NCBI GenBank assembly: GCA_021323265.1
Contig: JAJTCO010000020.1
Coordinates: 1-64,000, forward strand
Length of the DNA: 64,000 nucleotides
Reading direction: 5' to 3'
Source: Pseudoduganella sp.
GTDB taxonomy: Bacteria; Pseudomonadota; Gammaproteobacteria; Burkholderiales; Burkholderiaceae_D
Below the pieces are notes generated by a model, which had not been told where the DNA came from, did no database searches, and saw only the letters and a list, made by a program, of their open reading frames with translations. Shown here piece after piece: positions 48,344 through 57,073 of the stretch. The position numbers and the translations under genes are program-made. Numbering within the stretch: position 1 is the stretch's first letter; each line of letters opens with the position of its first letter.

Positions 48344-50521
48344 TTAGTTTTTCTTGGTATTCCACTCGAACGTGCGCAGCGCCGCCCCGATCAGGTCCGG
48401 CGACAGGCCCATGGCCCAGCCGGCGCCGATCGCGGCGAGGACGGCTTCCTTGCGGTCTTCCTCGCTGACCGGCAGGCAGGACGGCGGCAGGATCGCCAGC
48501 TCGTCGCGCCCGGCCGCCATGACGAAGCCGCCATCGCGCAGGAAGACGGCGCGGCCGCCATCCTGGCGGTGCGAATCGATGGCCGGCACGTGCTCGTCCT
48601 GGCCATAGAAGATCACGTCGCCGTCGCACAATTCGGCCATCTCGGCCACTTGCGCATCGGAGGCATTCAGCACCGCCGCGCCTTCCGGCAGGACCACGTC
48701 CACCTGGGTGCGCAGCACGCCGAACATCTGTTCCGGGCTGTGGATATAGAAGTCGTTCAGTTCCTCGTGGCCGGCAGCGTCGGTCACCACGCCCACCGTG
48801 CACTTGTCGTAGGAGAAGCCTTCACTCAGGATCATGCGGTTGGAATTGGCAAACACGGCCGCTTCCACGTTCTTGTTGATCAGCAGGCGCTGGCCCGATT
48901 CCCATTCGGTCAGCGGGCCGCGCGCCACCGGGCGGCCATTCAGGAACACGCCCTGGTCGGTTGCGGTGCCCACGTAGCGGCCGCTCATTTGCAGCAGCCA
49001 GCCGATCAGGCGCGCGATCAGCGCGTTCTGGCGCGAGCCGGCCACGCCGACGATCGGGATGCGGCCGTCTTCGCCTTCGGCAAACAGCTGGTCGGCAATC
49101 GCATGGCCGACCGGACGCGCCAGGCCGCCGGCGGCCGGCTTCAGGTGGGCCAGCAGGCCCGGGCTGGCGTTCACTTCGATGATGGCGCCGCCCTGCTCTT
49201 CCAGCGGGCGCGAAATGTCGGCGGCCACCAGGTCGATGCCGGCGATGTCCAGGCCGATGGTGCGCGCGGCCAGGGCCGCCATTTCAGCCACGGCCGGGTG
49301 CACCAGGTCGGTCACGTCGTTGGCCACGTTGCCGTTCAGCTGGATCAGCACCTGGCGCCCGGCTTCGGGCACGGAATCGGGCGTCAGGCCCTGGCGCTTC
49401 AGGTCCAGCAGCACTTCCTCCGATTCGCGCGGCTGCACGATATTCAGCGGGAATTCCTCGGTGGTGCCGCGGCGCGGGTCGGTGTTGATCTGGGTGTCCA
49501 CCAGTTCCTGCACGGTGGACTTGCCGTCGCCGGTCACCCACAGCGACTCGCCCATGGAAGCGGCGACCATGCGGCGGCCAACCACCAGCAGGCGGTGTTC
49601 GTTACCGACGATGAACTTCTCGACGATGACGCTCTTGCTGCCGCCGCGCACGACGGCGATGTCGTAGGCGGCGCGCACGTCGGCCTCGGTCGTCAGGTTG
49701 AGCGACACGCCGCGGCCATGGTTGCCGTCGTAGGGCTTGAGCGCCACCGGCAGGCCGATGTCCTGCGCTTCTTCCCACGCCTCGTCGGCGCTCTTGACCA
49801 GGGTGCCTTCCGGTACCGGCACGCCGACCGATTTCAGCAGGTCCTTGGTCATGTCCTTGTCGGACGCAATGCCTTCGGCGATGGCGGAGGTGTTATCGGT
49901 TTCCGCGGTCCAGATGCGGCGTTGGCGCGCGCCGTGGCCCAGTTGCACCAGATTGCCGTCAGTCAGGCGGATATGGGGAATCTTGCGGTCGGTGGCCGCG
50001 TCCACGATGGACGCGGTGGACGGGCCCAGGCACAGCGATTCGACCATGGAGGTCAGCTTCGCCACCGTGGCAGCCAGGTCGTAGGGCTGGTCTTCGATGG
50101 CGGCCATCAGCAAGTCCTTGCCGGCGGCCAGGGCGGCGCGGCCGACCTGCTCCTGGCGCGTGCGGAAGGCCATCTTGTAAATACCGCTGCCTTCCGCGGT
50201 CTGGCGCGTCTTGCCAAAGCCGGTGCGCATGCCGGCCAGGTTCTGCAGTTCCAGCACCACGTGTTCCAGGACGTGGCCGGCGTAGGTGCCGTCGCGCAGG
50301 CGCTCCAGGAAGCCGCCGCGCTCGCCGACGCCGCAGCGGTGCTCGACCAGGCCGGGCAGGAAGGCGATCAGGCGTTCGTAAAAACCGGGGAGTTTGTTCG
50401 AAGGGTAGTTTTCAAGCTCGCCGATATCGAGCCAAGCCTCGATCACCGGGCGATAGGTCCAGATGTTCGGTCCACGCAAGTGTGTTACGCGGAGAAACCC
50501 AATGTCTTTCTTTTTTGTCAT
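48344..50521 (-). CDS. cyanophycin synthetase-like paralogue (CphA') lacking the Mur P-loop
   Basis: The 725-residue protein aligns with CphA through the N-terminal and ATP-grasp domains (LRGPNIWTYRP, EVNASPGLLAHLKP). At the Mur P-loop position it reads AGSRQNAL (residues 494-501) instead of TGTNGKTTT, so the nucleotide-binding Lys and Thr are gone. It also ends about 130 residues early, without the Mur C-terminal domain. It probably cannot add Arg alone. It may polymerise beta-Asp-Arg dipeptides like cyanobacterial CphA2 or act as a partner of CphA. It is the first gene of the operon, 15 nt before cphA. Confidence 0.92.
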   Translation of the reverse strand: MTKKKDIGFLRVTHLRGPNIWTYRPVIEAWLDIGELENYPSNKLPGFYERLIAFLPGLVEHRCGVGERGGFLERLRDGTYAGHVLEHVVLELQNLAGMRTGFGKTRQTAEGSGIYKMAFRTRQEQVGRAALAAGKDLLMAAIEDQPYDLAATVAKLTSMVESLCLGPSTASIVDAATDRKIPHIRLTDGNLVQLGHGARQRRIWTAETDNTSAIAEGIASDKDMTKDLLKSVGVPVPEGTLVKSADEAWEEAQDIGLPVALKPYDGNHGRGVSLNLTTEADVRAAYDIAVVRGGSKSVIVEKFIVGNEHRLLVVGRRMVAASMGESLWVTGDGKSTVQELVDTQINTDPRRGTTEEFPLNIVQPRESEEVLLDLKRQGLTPDSVPEAGRQVLIQLNGNVANDVTDLVHPAVAEMAALAARTIGLDIAGIDLVAADISRPLEEQGGAIIEVNASPGLLAHLKPAAGGLARPVGHAIADQLFAEGEDGRIPIVGVAGSRQNALIARLIGWLLQMSGRYVGTATDQGVFLNGRPVARGPLTEWESGQRLLINKNVEAAVFANSNRMILSEGFSYDKCTVGVVTDAAGHEELNDFYIHSPEQMFGVLRTQVDVVLPEGAAVLNASDAQVAEMAELCDGDVIFYGQDEHVPAIDSHRQDGGRAVFLRDGGFVMAAGRDELAILPPSCLPVSEEDRKEAVLAAIGAGWAMGLSPDLIGAALRTFEWNTKKN

Positions 50522-50623
50522 GTTTTAGCTCTTGTACCTCTTGCGGTATACTCCGCCCGTCCTTCTATTTTCCCACTGTTTCGCAATTCTTGCCACTTGC
50601 GCGATTGGACTTATCGTCGTGGG

Positions 50624-52678
50624 ATGGCTCTAAAACTGCACGATCACGCCGGCGTCGGCCACCTCGAACTGGTCGACGAAAGCCAGCGCCTGGCCGCATG
50701 GCGCTTCACCCTGGGCCAGAACCTGCTGGCCATCCGCCTGCAGGAAAATTTCGCGCGGCTGCACGAAGCGCATGTGGACGGAAAACCACTGCAACAGGTC
50801 GAACAGAACGCCTGTCCGACCTGCAAGGCGCCGCTCGAACCGGACCAGGAAGAATGCCCTGTCTGCACCAAGGTGGTCCACACTCCGCCATCGACCTGGA
50901 CCCTGTTTCGCCTGTGGCGCTTTGCCAAGCCATACCAATGGCAGCTGCTGCTTGGCTTTACGATGATGTTGCTGTCCACGGGCGCGCACCTGATCCCGCC
51001 CTACATCATCATGCCGCTGACCGACAACGTGCTGATTCCTTACCAGAACGGCAAGGACGTCGATACGTCGCTGGTGATGATGTATATGAGCGCACTGACC
51101 GGCGCCGCGCTGCTGGCCTGGATTTTCGGCTGGGCCAAGACCTATGTGCTGGCCCTGGTCTCCGAGCGCATCGGCGCCGACCTGCGTACGACCACGTATG
51201 AACATCTGCTGCGCATGTCGCTGGAATACTTCGGCGGCAAGCGCACCGGCGACCTGATGTCGCGCATCGGTTCCGAATCGGACCGCATCTGCGTCTTTCT
51301 CTCGTTGCACCTGCTGGACTTTGCCTCGGACTGCCTGATGATCGTCATGACGGGCGTGATCCTGTTTACGATCGATCCATGGCTGGCCCTTGCCACGTTG
51401 CTGCCGCTGCCTTTCATCGCCTGGATGATCCACCTGGTGCGCGACCGCCTGCGTACCGGCTTCGAGAAGATCGACCGCGTCTGGGGCGAAGTGACCAACG
51501 TGTTGGCCGACACCATCCCCGGCATCCGCGTGGTGAAAGCCTTTGCCCAGGAGGCGCGCGAATCGGCCCGCTTCCGCACTGCCAACAAGCACAACCTGGC
51601 CGTCAACGATAAGCTCAACAAGGTGTGGTCGCTGTTCTCGCCGACCGTATCGTTCCTGACCGAGCTTGGCATCCTGGTGATCTACGTGTTCGGCATCTGG
51701 ATGATTTCCAGGCACAACATCACTGTCGGCGTATTGAGTTCGTTCGTGTTGTACGCCAACCGCTTCTACGGCAAGCTCGACTCCATGAGCCGCATCGTGT
51801 CCGTGACCCAGAAATCGGCTTCGGCCGCCAAGCGCATCTTCGACATCCTCGACCACGTTTCCAGCGTGCCCGAGCCGGCGCAGCCGGTGAAGGTCGACGC
51901 GATCAGGGGCGACATCACCCTGCGTGAAGTGGGCTTCCGCTACGGCAACCGCGCCGTCAACCGCGGCGTGAACCTGGAGATCAAGGCGGGCGAGATGATC
52001 GGCCTGGTGGGCCATTCCGGCTCCGGCAAGTCCACCCTGGTGAACCTGATCTGCCGCTTCTACGACGTGGCCGAAGGCGCCATCCTGCTCGACGGCCAGG
52101 ACATCCGCAACTTTGCCGTTTCCGACTACCGCCGCCATATCGGCCTGGTGCTGCAGGAGCCGTTCCTGTTCTTCGGCACCATCGCCGAGAACATCGCCTA
52201 CGGCAAGCCCGATGCGACGCGCGAAGAGATCATGAAGGCGGCCCGCGCCGCGCACGCCCACGACTTCATCCTGCGCCTGCCGCAAGGCTACGACTCGATG
52301 GTCGGCGAACGCGGCCAGGGCCTCTCGGGCGGCGAGCGCCAGCGCATCTCCATCGCGCGCGCCCTGCTGATCGACCCGCGCATCCTGATCCTGGACGAAG
52401 CGACGGCTTCCGTGGACTCCGAGACCGAGAAGGAAATCCAGAAGGCGCTCGACAACCTGGTTGCCGGCCGCACCACGATCGCCATTGCGCACCGCCTGTC
52501 CACGTTGCAGCGCGCCGACCGCCTGGTGGTGATGGATCGCGGCAAGGTGGTGGAAGAAGGTCCGCATGACGAGCTGATGGCCAAGGAAGGCGCCTACTAC
52601 CGCCTGTACCAGGCGCAGGCACGTAACGTCGATACCGACCTGGATGACAAAGCAAAGAGCCGCGAAGATGACAACTGA
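50624..52678 (+). CDS. cyanophycin locus-associated ABC transporter with zinc-ribbon-like N-terminus
   Basis: The 684-residue protein is a type IV exporter-like half transporter. An N-terminal domain (residues 1-85) contains C64-x2-C67-x10-C78-x2-C81, a zinc-ribbon-like set. Six membrane helices follow (about 95-400), then an NBD with Walker A GHSGSGKST, signature LSGGERQRIS and Walker B ILILDEATAS. ABC proteins at cyanophycin loci are annotated as cyanophycin metabolism-associated. It is divergent from cphA'. The ATG at 50624 is the only in-frame ATG near the front. A TATACT at 50547-50552 is a possible -10. What it moves, if anything, is unknown. Confidence 0.88.
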   Translation: MALKLHDHAGVGHLELVDESQRLAAWRFTLGQNLLAIRLQENFARLHEAHVDGKPLQQVEQNACPTCKAPLEPDQEECPVCTKVVHTPPSTWTLFRLWRFAKPYQWQLLLGFTMMLLSTGAHLIPPYIIMPLTDNVLIPYQNGKDVDTSLVMMYMSALTGAALLAWIFGWAKTYVLALVSERIGADLRTTTYEHLLRMSLEYFGGKRTGDLMSRIGSESDRICVFLSLHLLDFASDCLMIVMTGVILFTIDPWLALATLLPLPFIAWMIHLVRDRLRTGFEKIDRVWGEVTNVLADTIPGIRVVKAFAQEARESARFRTANKHNLAVNDKLNKVWSLFSPTVSFLTELGILVIYVFGIWMISRHNITVGVLSSFVLYANRFYGKLDSMSRIVSVTQKSASAAKRIFDILDHVSSVPEPAQPVKVDAIRGDITLREVGFRYGNRAVNRGVNLEIKAGEMIGLVGHSGSGKSTLVNLICRFYDVAEGAILLDGQDIRNFAVSDYRRHIGLVLQEPFLFFGTIAENIAYGKPDATREEIMKAARAAHAHDFILRLPQGYDSMVGERGQGLSGGERQRISIARALLIDPRILILDEATASVDSETEKEIQKALDNLVAGRTTIAIAHRLSTLQRADRLVVMDRGKVVEEGPHDELMAKEGAYYRLYQAQARNVDTDLDDKAKSREDDN

Positions 52679-53135
52679 TTTTTCCCTGAGCCGCGACAGT
52701 TTCGGCAAACTCAATCTGATTGACGCCGACGGTGTCCTGCACGAGAACGTGGCGCCGGTGCGCGCCTTCCCGATCCAGGCGCCGGAAGAAGGCCTGTCGC
52801 TGGTGAACGTCGACGGCAAGGAAGTGGCCTGGCTGGACCGCATTACCGACCTGCCGCCGGCCATGGCCGATATCATGCGCGAGGAACTGGCGGGGCGCGA
52901 ATTCATGCCCGAGATCAGCCGCATCATCGACGTGGGCAGCTATGCCTGCCCGTCCACCTGGACCGTCGCCACCGACCGCGGCGAAACCAGCTTCGTACTG
53001 CGCGGCGAGGAAGACATCCGCCGCATCGGCAGCGTCTCGCTGCTGGTGTCGGACAGCCACGGCATCCACTTCCTGATCCGCGACCAGTTTGCGCTCGACA
53101 AGCACAGCAAGCGCATCCTGGACCGCTTCCTCTAA
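52668..53135 (+). CDS. cyanophycin metabolism-associated DUF1854 protein
   Basis: The 155-residue soluble protein matches DUF1854, a family encoded next to this type of ABC transporter at cyanophycin loci. Features are APVRAFPIQAPEEGLSLVN near the N-terminus, a central EISRIIDVGSYACPSTWTVATDRGET block and GSVSLLVSDSHGIHFLIRDQFALDKHSKRILDRFL at the end. I chose the ATG at 52668, which overlaps the ABC stop by 11 nt; another in-frame ATG lies at 52644. Its stop overlaps the convergent PhzF gene by 4 nt. Function is unknown. Confidence 0.85.
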   Translation: MTTDFSLSRDSFGKLNLIDADGVLHENVAPVRAFPIQAPEEGLSLVNVDGKEVAWLDRITDLPPAMADIMREELAGREFMPEISRIIDVGSYACPSTWTVATDRGETSFVLRGEEDIRRIGSVSLLVSDSHGIHFLIRDQFALDKHSKRILDRFL

Positions 53136-54040
53136 GACGGCATCCGCAGCGGGGCGTTGAACAGGATCACCGCCTCGCCGCTGATCGTCACCTTCACGGG
53201 CACGCCGTTGTCGATGGCGACGCGCACGTGCACCACACCGTCGCGCCGCAGCACGCGTCCCTGGTGGCCCTCGAACGCCAACTCGCGCCCATCATGCGGC
53301 ATCAGCCCGTGGCGTACCAGGTAGGCGCCCAGCGGCCCGTTAGCATTGCCCGTCACCGGGTCTTCACCGATGCCGATCGCGGGCGCAAACATGCGCCCTT
53401 CGGTCGCGTTGCTGCCTTTCAGCACAAAGGGGAACCAGCCGTTGCAATTTAGCTCGCGGCTCATGCCCGCCAGCGCCTCCAGGTCCGGCGCCAGCCGCCC
53501 CAGCGCAAAGCCGTCCGGCAGCGGCACCATGACCTTGCTATGGCCGGTCGACACCACCTGCAAGGGTCGCCCCGGCGCCAGCCCGTCGCCGCTCGCCGCC
53601 GCGCCAAGCGCCTGCGTGACGCGTGCGCGCCAGTGCGCGCCAAGCGGCTCGCCGAACTGGGGCGCCCCCTGTTCGATCTCGATGCGCCAGTCCCCGCTTG
53701 CCGCATCGTGCACGGGACGTACCCGCTGCAGCCCGGCGCCGGTCTTCTGGACGATCCAGCGCGAAGCGGCAGCGCGCCCGCTGTGTGCCAGCGCATAGTG
53801 TGCCGCAATGGTGGCGTGGCCGCACACTGGCACCTCGAGGGCGGGCGTAAAGAAGCGCAGGTGCACGTCGTGATCGTCGCCGCACGGGCGCAGGACGAAG
53901 GCCGTCTCCGAGTGTTTGAGCTCGCGCGCGATGTCCTGCATCTGCGCCTCGCTCAGTCCATCGGCATCGAGCACGACGCCGGCGGCATTGCCGCGCAGCG
54001 GCGTACGGGTGAAGGAATCGACATGAAACAGGTGAGGCAT
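53132..54040 (-). CDS. PhzF-family isomerase/epimerase-like protein
   Basis: The 302-residue product has the PhzF fold with the catalytic-glutamate region HSETAFVL, N-terminal HVDSFTRTPLRGNAAGVVLDA, VCGHATIAAHYAL, and the C-terminal GIGEDPVTGNANGPLGAYLV. PhzF enzymes act in phenazine synthesis, but most members outside phenazine clusters are of unknown substrate, and there are no phenazine genes here. It is divergent from a LysR gene, which probably regulates it, and converges on the DUF1854 gene. Confidence 0.92.
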   Translation of the reverse strand: MPHLFHVDSFTRTPLRGNAAGVVLDADGLSEAQMQDIARELKHSETAFVLRPCGDDHDVHLRFFTPALEVPVCGHATIAAHYALAHSGRAAASRWIVQKTGAGLQRVRPVHDAASGDWRIEIEQGAPQFGEPLGAHWRARVTQALGAAASGDGLAPGRPLQVVSTGHSKVMVPLPDGFALGRLAPDLEALAGMSRELNCNGWFPFVLKGSNATEGRMFAPAIGIGEDPVTGNANGPLGAYLVRHGLMPHDGRELAFEGHQGRVLRRDGVVHVRVAIDNGVPVKVTISGEAVILFNAPLRMPS

Positions 54041-54143
54041 GGCACGGCTCCGTAAAAGGTGGAAGCTGCCAGCTTAATCATGCAAGCCATGCGCAACAAT
54101 TGCTGCGAAAGTTGATACACTCTCCCACATATCAGGAGAATCA

Positions 54144-55037
54144 ATGAGCGAGCTAGACGACTACGCGACATTCGTCGCCATCCTGGAGACCGGCTCCCTG
54201 ACGGCGGCTGCCCGCCGCACGGGCCGCTCACTGCAGTCCGTCAGCCGCGCTTTGGGCGAACTGGAAGCCACCCTGGGCACCCAGCTCATACAGCGCACCA
54301 CGCGCAAGCTGCACCCAACGGCGGCCGGCACGGCCTTCCTCGAGCGCATCCGCCCCGCCCTGGCCGCCATCGAGGCAGCACGCGAGGCGGCCCGCGCCGA
54401 AGGAGAAGCGCCGCGCGGCAAGCTGCGTATTGCCGGCCCCACGCTGCTTGGGGCCACCTGGCTGGCGCCCGCGGCGGCCTCCTTCATGCAGCGCTGGCCC
54501 GGCGTCGAGATCGAACTGCTCCTCTCCGAGCGCCTGGCCGACCTTGTCGCCGAGGGCATCGATGCGGCGGTGCGGGTCGGTGACCTGCCCGACTCCGGCC
54601 TGCGCGCCCACCAGCTGGCGCAGCTGCGCCGAGTCTTCTTCGCGTCCCCGCGCTGGCTGCAGCAGCATGGCGTGCCGCGCCACCCGGACCAGCTTTCCAG
54701 CCTGCCATGCGTGCTGCGCACCATTGGCAAGGACCGGCGCCAGTGGCCCGTCAGCATCGACGGCGCGGTGCGCCATATCGCAGTCGACGGCCCGTTCAGC
54801 GCAAACGATGCAGCCACCGCCAACGAAGCCGTAGCCAGCGGCCTGGGACTGGGCATGGCGCCGCTGTGGCAGCTGCAGCGCATGCTCGAAGAGGGCCGTG
54901 TGGAAATCGTCCTGCAGGACTACGAGGCGCCGCCCGTGCCGCTGCAGGCCGTTTGGCCGGGAGCCGGCCGCCTGGCGCGCCGCACAAGACTATTCATCGA
55001 CCATCTTGCATTGCAGGCGAGTGGCCGGCGGTGGTAG
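54144..55037 (+). CDS. LysR-family transcriptional regulator
   Basis: The 297-residue product has the N-terminal winged HTH (FVAILETGSLTAAARRTGRSLQSVSRALGELEATLGTQLIQRTTRKLHPT) and a C-terminal effector domain (GKLRIAGPTLLGATWLAP, ELLLSERLADLVAEGIDAAVRVGDLPDSGL). AGGAGAATCA precedes the ATG. It is divergent from phzF with a 103-nt spacer that should hold both promoters and its binding site. Effector is unknown. Confidence 0.93.
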   Translation: MSELDDYATFVAILETGSLTAAARRTGRSLQSVSRALGELEATLGTQLIQRTTRKLHPTAAGTAFLERIRPALAAIEAAREAARAEGEAPRGKLRIAGPTLLGATWLAPAAASFMQRWPGVEIELLLSERLADLVAEGIDAAVRVGDLPDSGLRAHQLAQLRRVFFASPRWLQQHGVPRHPDQLSSLPCVLRTIGKDRRQWPVSIDGAVRHIAVDGPFSANDAATANEAVASGLGLGMAPLWQLQRMLEEGRVEIVLQDYEAPPVPLQAVWPGAGRLARRTRLFIDHLALQASGRRW

Positions 55038-55112
55038 CAAAGTTGACGTGGATCATGGGCGAGAGGCCGTACGACAACGCACAATCACGCCATCGCACAA
55101 TTGGAGAGACGC

Positions 55113-55498
55113 ATGGATTCCATCGTATTCGGCCCCGACCTCGCTCTCGGCATACCTGTGATGGATCAATCGCACCGCATCATCTTCGATCTGCTCGACT
55201 CCCTCGATTCGCTGCCGCGCCCCGCGTTCGACGAGACTTGCCACCGCCTGGCCAATGAGTTTGCGGAAGACCTGGCCGAGGAAACCGCCTGATGGACGCC
55301 ATCGGCTACCCGCTGGCGGCGGTGCACCGCGCCGCGCACGAGAGCATGCAGGCCATGCTGGGCCAGCTGCTTTGCATGCTCGCCAGCGACGACGAGGAAG
55401 GCGCGCGCGCGATCGTGCGCGCCATGCCGGACTGGGTCGAGGCGCACATCAACACCATGGATCTGGCACTGGCCGTTGCGTTGTCGGACGTGAAATGA
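55113..55498 (+). pseudogene. bacteriohemerythrin, frameshifted
   Basis: Two overlapping frames read as parts of one bacteriohemerythrin: 55113-55292 (GIPVMDQSHRIIFDLLDSL, then LAEETA and stop) and 55292-55498 (MDAIGYPLAAVHRAAHESM, WVEAHINTMD). Adding one base near 55289 would restore EETALMDAIGYP, the expected helix. Iron ligands DxxH, HxxxH and HxxxxD are visible, but the usual HF before the Glu-Glu pair reads DL, so one His ligand is lost. GGAGAG precedes the ATG. Either a decaying gene, a sequencing error, or two coupled peptides (stop and ATG share one base). Confidence 0.75.
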
Positions 55499-55523
55499 AA
55501 AAAGGGGCAGCGCGAGCTGCCCC
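55498..55523 (-). terminator. Rho-independent terminator of fnr
   Basis: A perfect 8-bp stem GGGGCAGC/GCTGCCCC with loop GCGA (504-523 within the 55.5-kb line) is followed on the minus strand by six T. It lies 35 nt past the FNR gene stop; it is also just beyond the hemerythrin frame and may serve as a weak bidirectional end. Confidence 0.85.
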
Positions 55524-55558
55524 ACACACCCCCTACAGGTGAAAAAGCGGTTGAATCC

Positions 55559-56335
55559 TTATGCGACGGCGGCGTACTCCTGGGCCATGCCGCCGGAGGA
55601 CATGCTCTCCAGCTTGGCGCGGTCGAGGATGCGCAGGTCGCGGTTGTTCAAGACGATGGAACCATCCTGGCGCAGGCGGGCCAGTTGGCGGCTGACGCTC
55701 TCCACGGTCAGGCCCAGGTAGCCGCCAATGTCTTCACGCGACATGCGCAGCTGGAAGCTGGTGGAGGAGTAGCCGCGCTGGGCGTAGCGGCCGGCCAGGT
55801 TCAGCAGGAACATGGCCAGGCGCTGCTCGGCGCGCATATGACTCAGGAACAGCATGACCGACTGCTCGCGCTGGATTTCGCGGCTCATCGTCCGGTGGAA
55901 CTGCTGCAGCAGGCCGGGGATCTGCATCACCAGTTCCTGCAGGCGGGAGAAAGGGATCTCGCAGACTTCGCTGTCTTCCAGCGCCACGGCGTTGCAGGAG
56001 TGCTGGCCGGCGCCAATCGCTTCCATGCCCAGCAGGTCGCCGGCCATGTGGAAACCGCCGATCGTCTGTTCGCCACGCTGGTTCACCTGTACGGTCTTGA
56101 AGTGGCCGAAGCGCACCGCGTACAGGCTGTGGAAGCCGTCGCCGGTCTGGTACAGCGGTTCGTCGCGCGCCACGCGGCGACGGCGGGAGATGATCTGGTC
56201 CAGGCGCGCCACGTCATCCTCGGCCAGGCCTTGCGGCAGGCACAGGCGGTTAAAGCTGCACAGCGAGCATTTGGCGGCGACAGGCGCGCAGTTCTTGGTG
56301 GCGTTGGCTTGGGTGATTTGGATGACCGGGCTCAT
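55559..56335 (-). CDS. FNR-type oxygen-sensing transcriptional regulator
   Basis: The 258-residue product is a CRP/FNR protein. N-terminal Cys23, Cys26 and Cys32 (KCSLCSFNRLC) with Cys114 (HSCNAV) match the four cluster ligands of FNR, so it should hold an oxygen-labile [4Fe-4S] cluster. A cyclic nucleotide-binding-like fold, a dimerisation helix and the HTH with recognition helix VESVSRQLARL follow. An extra Cys16 precedes the cluster set. Its Glu-Ser-Arg recognition residues predict TTGAT-N4-ATCAA boxes; candidates lie at 40735 and 60179. It sits next to a phosphorelay operon on the same strand. Confidence 0.94.
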   Translation of the reverse strand: MSPVIQITQANATKNCAPVAAKCSLCSFNRLCLPQGLAEDDVARLDQIISRRRRVARDEPLYQTGDGFHSLYAVRFGHFKTVQVNQRGEQTIGGFHMAGDLLGMEAIGAGQHSCNAVALEDSEVCEIPFSRLQELVMQIPGLLQQFHRTMSREIQREQSVMLFLSHMRAEQRLAMFLLNLAGRYAQRGYSSTSFQLRMSREDIGGYLGLTVESVSRQLARLRQDGSIVLNNRDLRILDRAKLESMSSGGMAQEYAAVA

Positions 56336-56437
56336 GGTGCTGCTCCTTGTTTTCGATGGAGTCAGTATCGGCCCTGCCGCCTGTTCCCGGTATCAAGCAT
56401 CCAGTGTAGTTGCTGTAGTGGTTCCCCTACACCCCAC

Positions 56438-57073
56438 TCAAATCAAGCCGTGCTCCAGGGCGTAGCGGGTCAGTTCGGCATTGCTGGTCATGCCCATCTT
56501 CTCCAGGATGCGGCTGCGGTAGGTGGTCACGGTATTCGGGCTCAGGTGCAGCTTCTCGCCGATGCGCACCAACGATTCGCCCTGGGCAATGAGCTTGAAC
56601 ACTTCCAGCTCGCGGTTGGAGAGTTCCTCGTGGTCGCCGCTGGGACCGCCGCCCACCAGGGTTGCCAATTTCTCAATCAGGGCCGGACTGACATGCTTGC
56701 CGCCGGCGGCCGCCTTGCGCACCGCATCCACCAGGGTGTTGGTGGGCGCGTCCTTGGTCAGGTAGCCGGAGGCGCCCAGCTTCAGGGCCCGCACCGCGTA
56801 GATCTCCTCGGAATAGGTGCTCAGCACCAGCACGGCCATGCGCGGGCATTCGCTGCGCAAGGTTTTCAGCAGGTCCAGTCCATTCTTGCCGGGCATCTTG
56901 ATGTCGACCAAGGCCACGTCGAAACTGCGCTCGGCAACGCGCGCCATGGCTTCCACGGCGTTGCCGGCCTCGCCCTCCACGCTGATGTCCGGCGCGGTGC
57001 CCAGCATCAGGCGCACGCCGTTGCGCGCAATGGCGTGATCGTCCACCAGCAGTACGGTGATCTTGTCACCCAT
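56438..57073 (-). CDS. NarL/FixJ-family response regulator
   Basis: The 211-residue product has an N-terminal receiver domain (LLVDDHAIARNGVRLML; phospho-acceptor Asp in DVALVDIKMPGKNGLD) and a C-terminal LuxR-type HTH (LSNRELEVFKLIAQGESLVRIGEKLHLSPNTVTTYRSRILEKMG). Its start overlaps the upstream kinase stop by 8 nt. It is the DNA-binding output of the four-gene phosphorelay. Targets are unknown. Confidence 0.93.
   Translation of the reverse strand: MGDKITVLLVDDHAIARNGVRLMLGTAPDISVEGEAGNAVEAMARVAERSFDVALVDIKMPGKNGLDLLKTLRSECPRMAVLVLSTYSEEIYAVRALKLGASGYLTKDAPTNTLVDAVRKAAAGGKHVSPALIEKLATLVGGGPSGDHEELSNRELEVFKLIAQGESLVRIGEKLHLSPNTVTTYRSRILEKMGMTSNAELTRYALEHGLI

Noticed and set aside
48569-50623. 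Long in-frame extension upstream of the ABC transporter
   Set aside because: It runs antisense through cphA'; the ABC start is taken at 50624.
55292-55498. Second hemerythrin frame as an independent gene
   Set aside because: It begins in the middle of a hemerythrin helix and continues the first frame, so it is treated as part of one broken gene.
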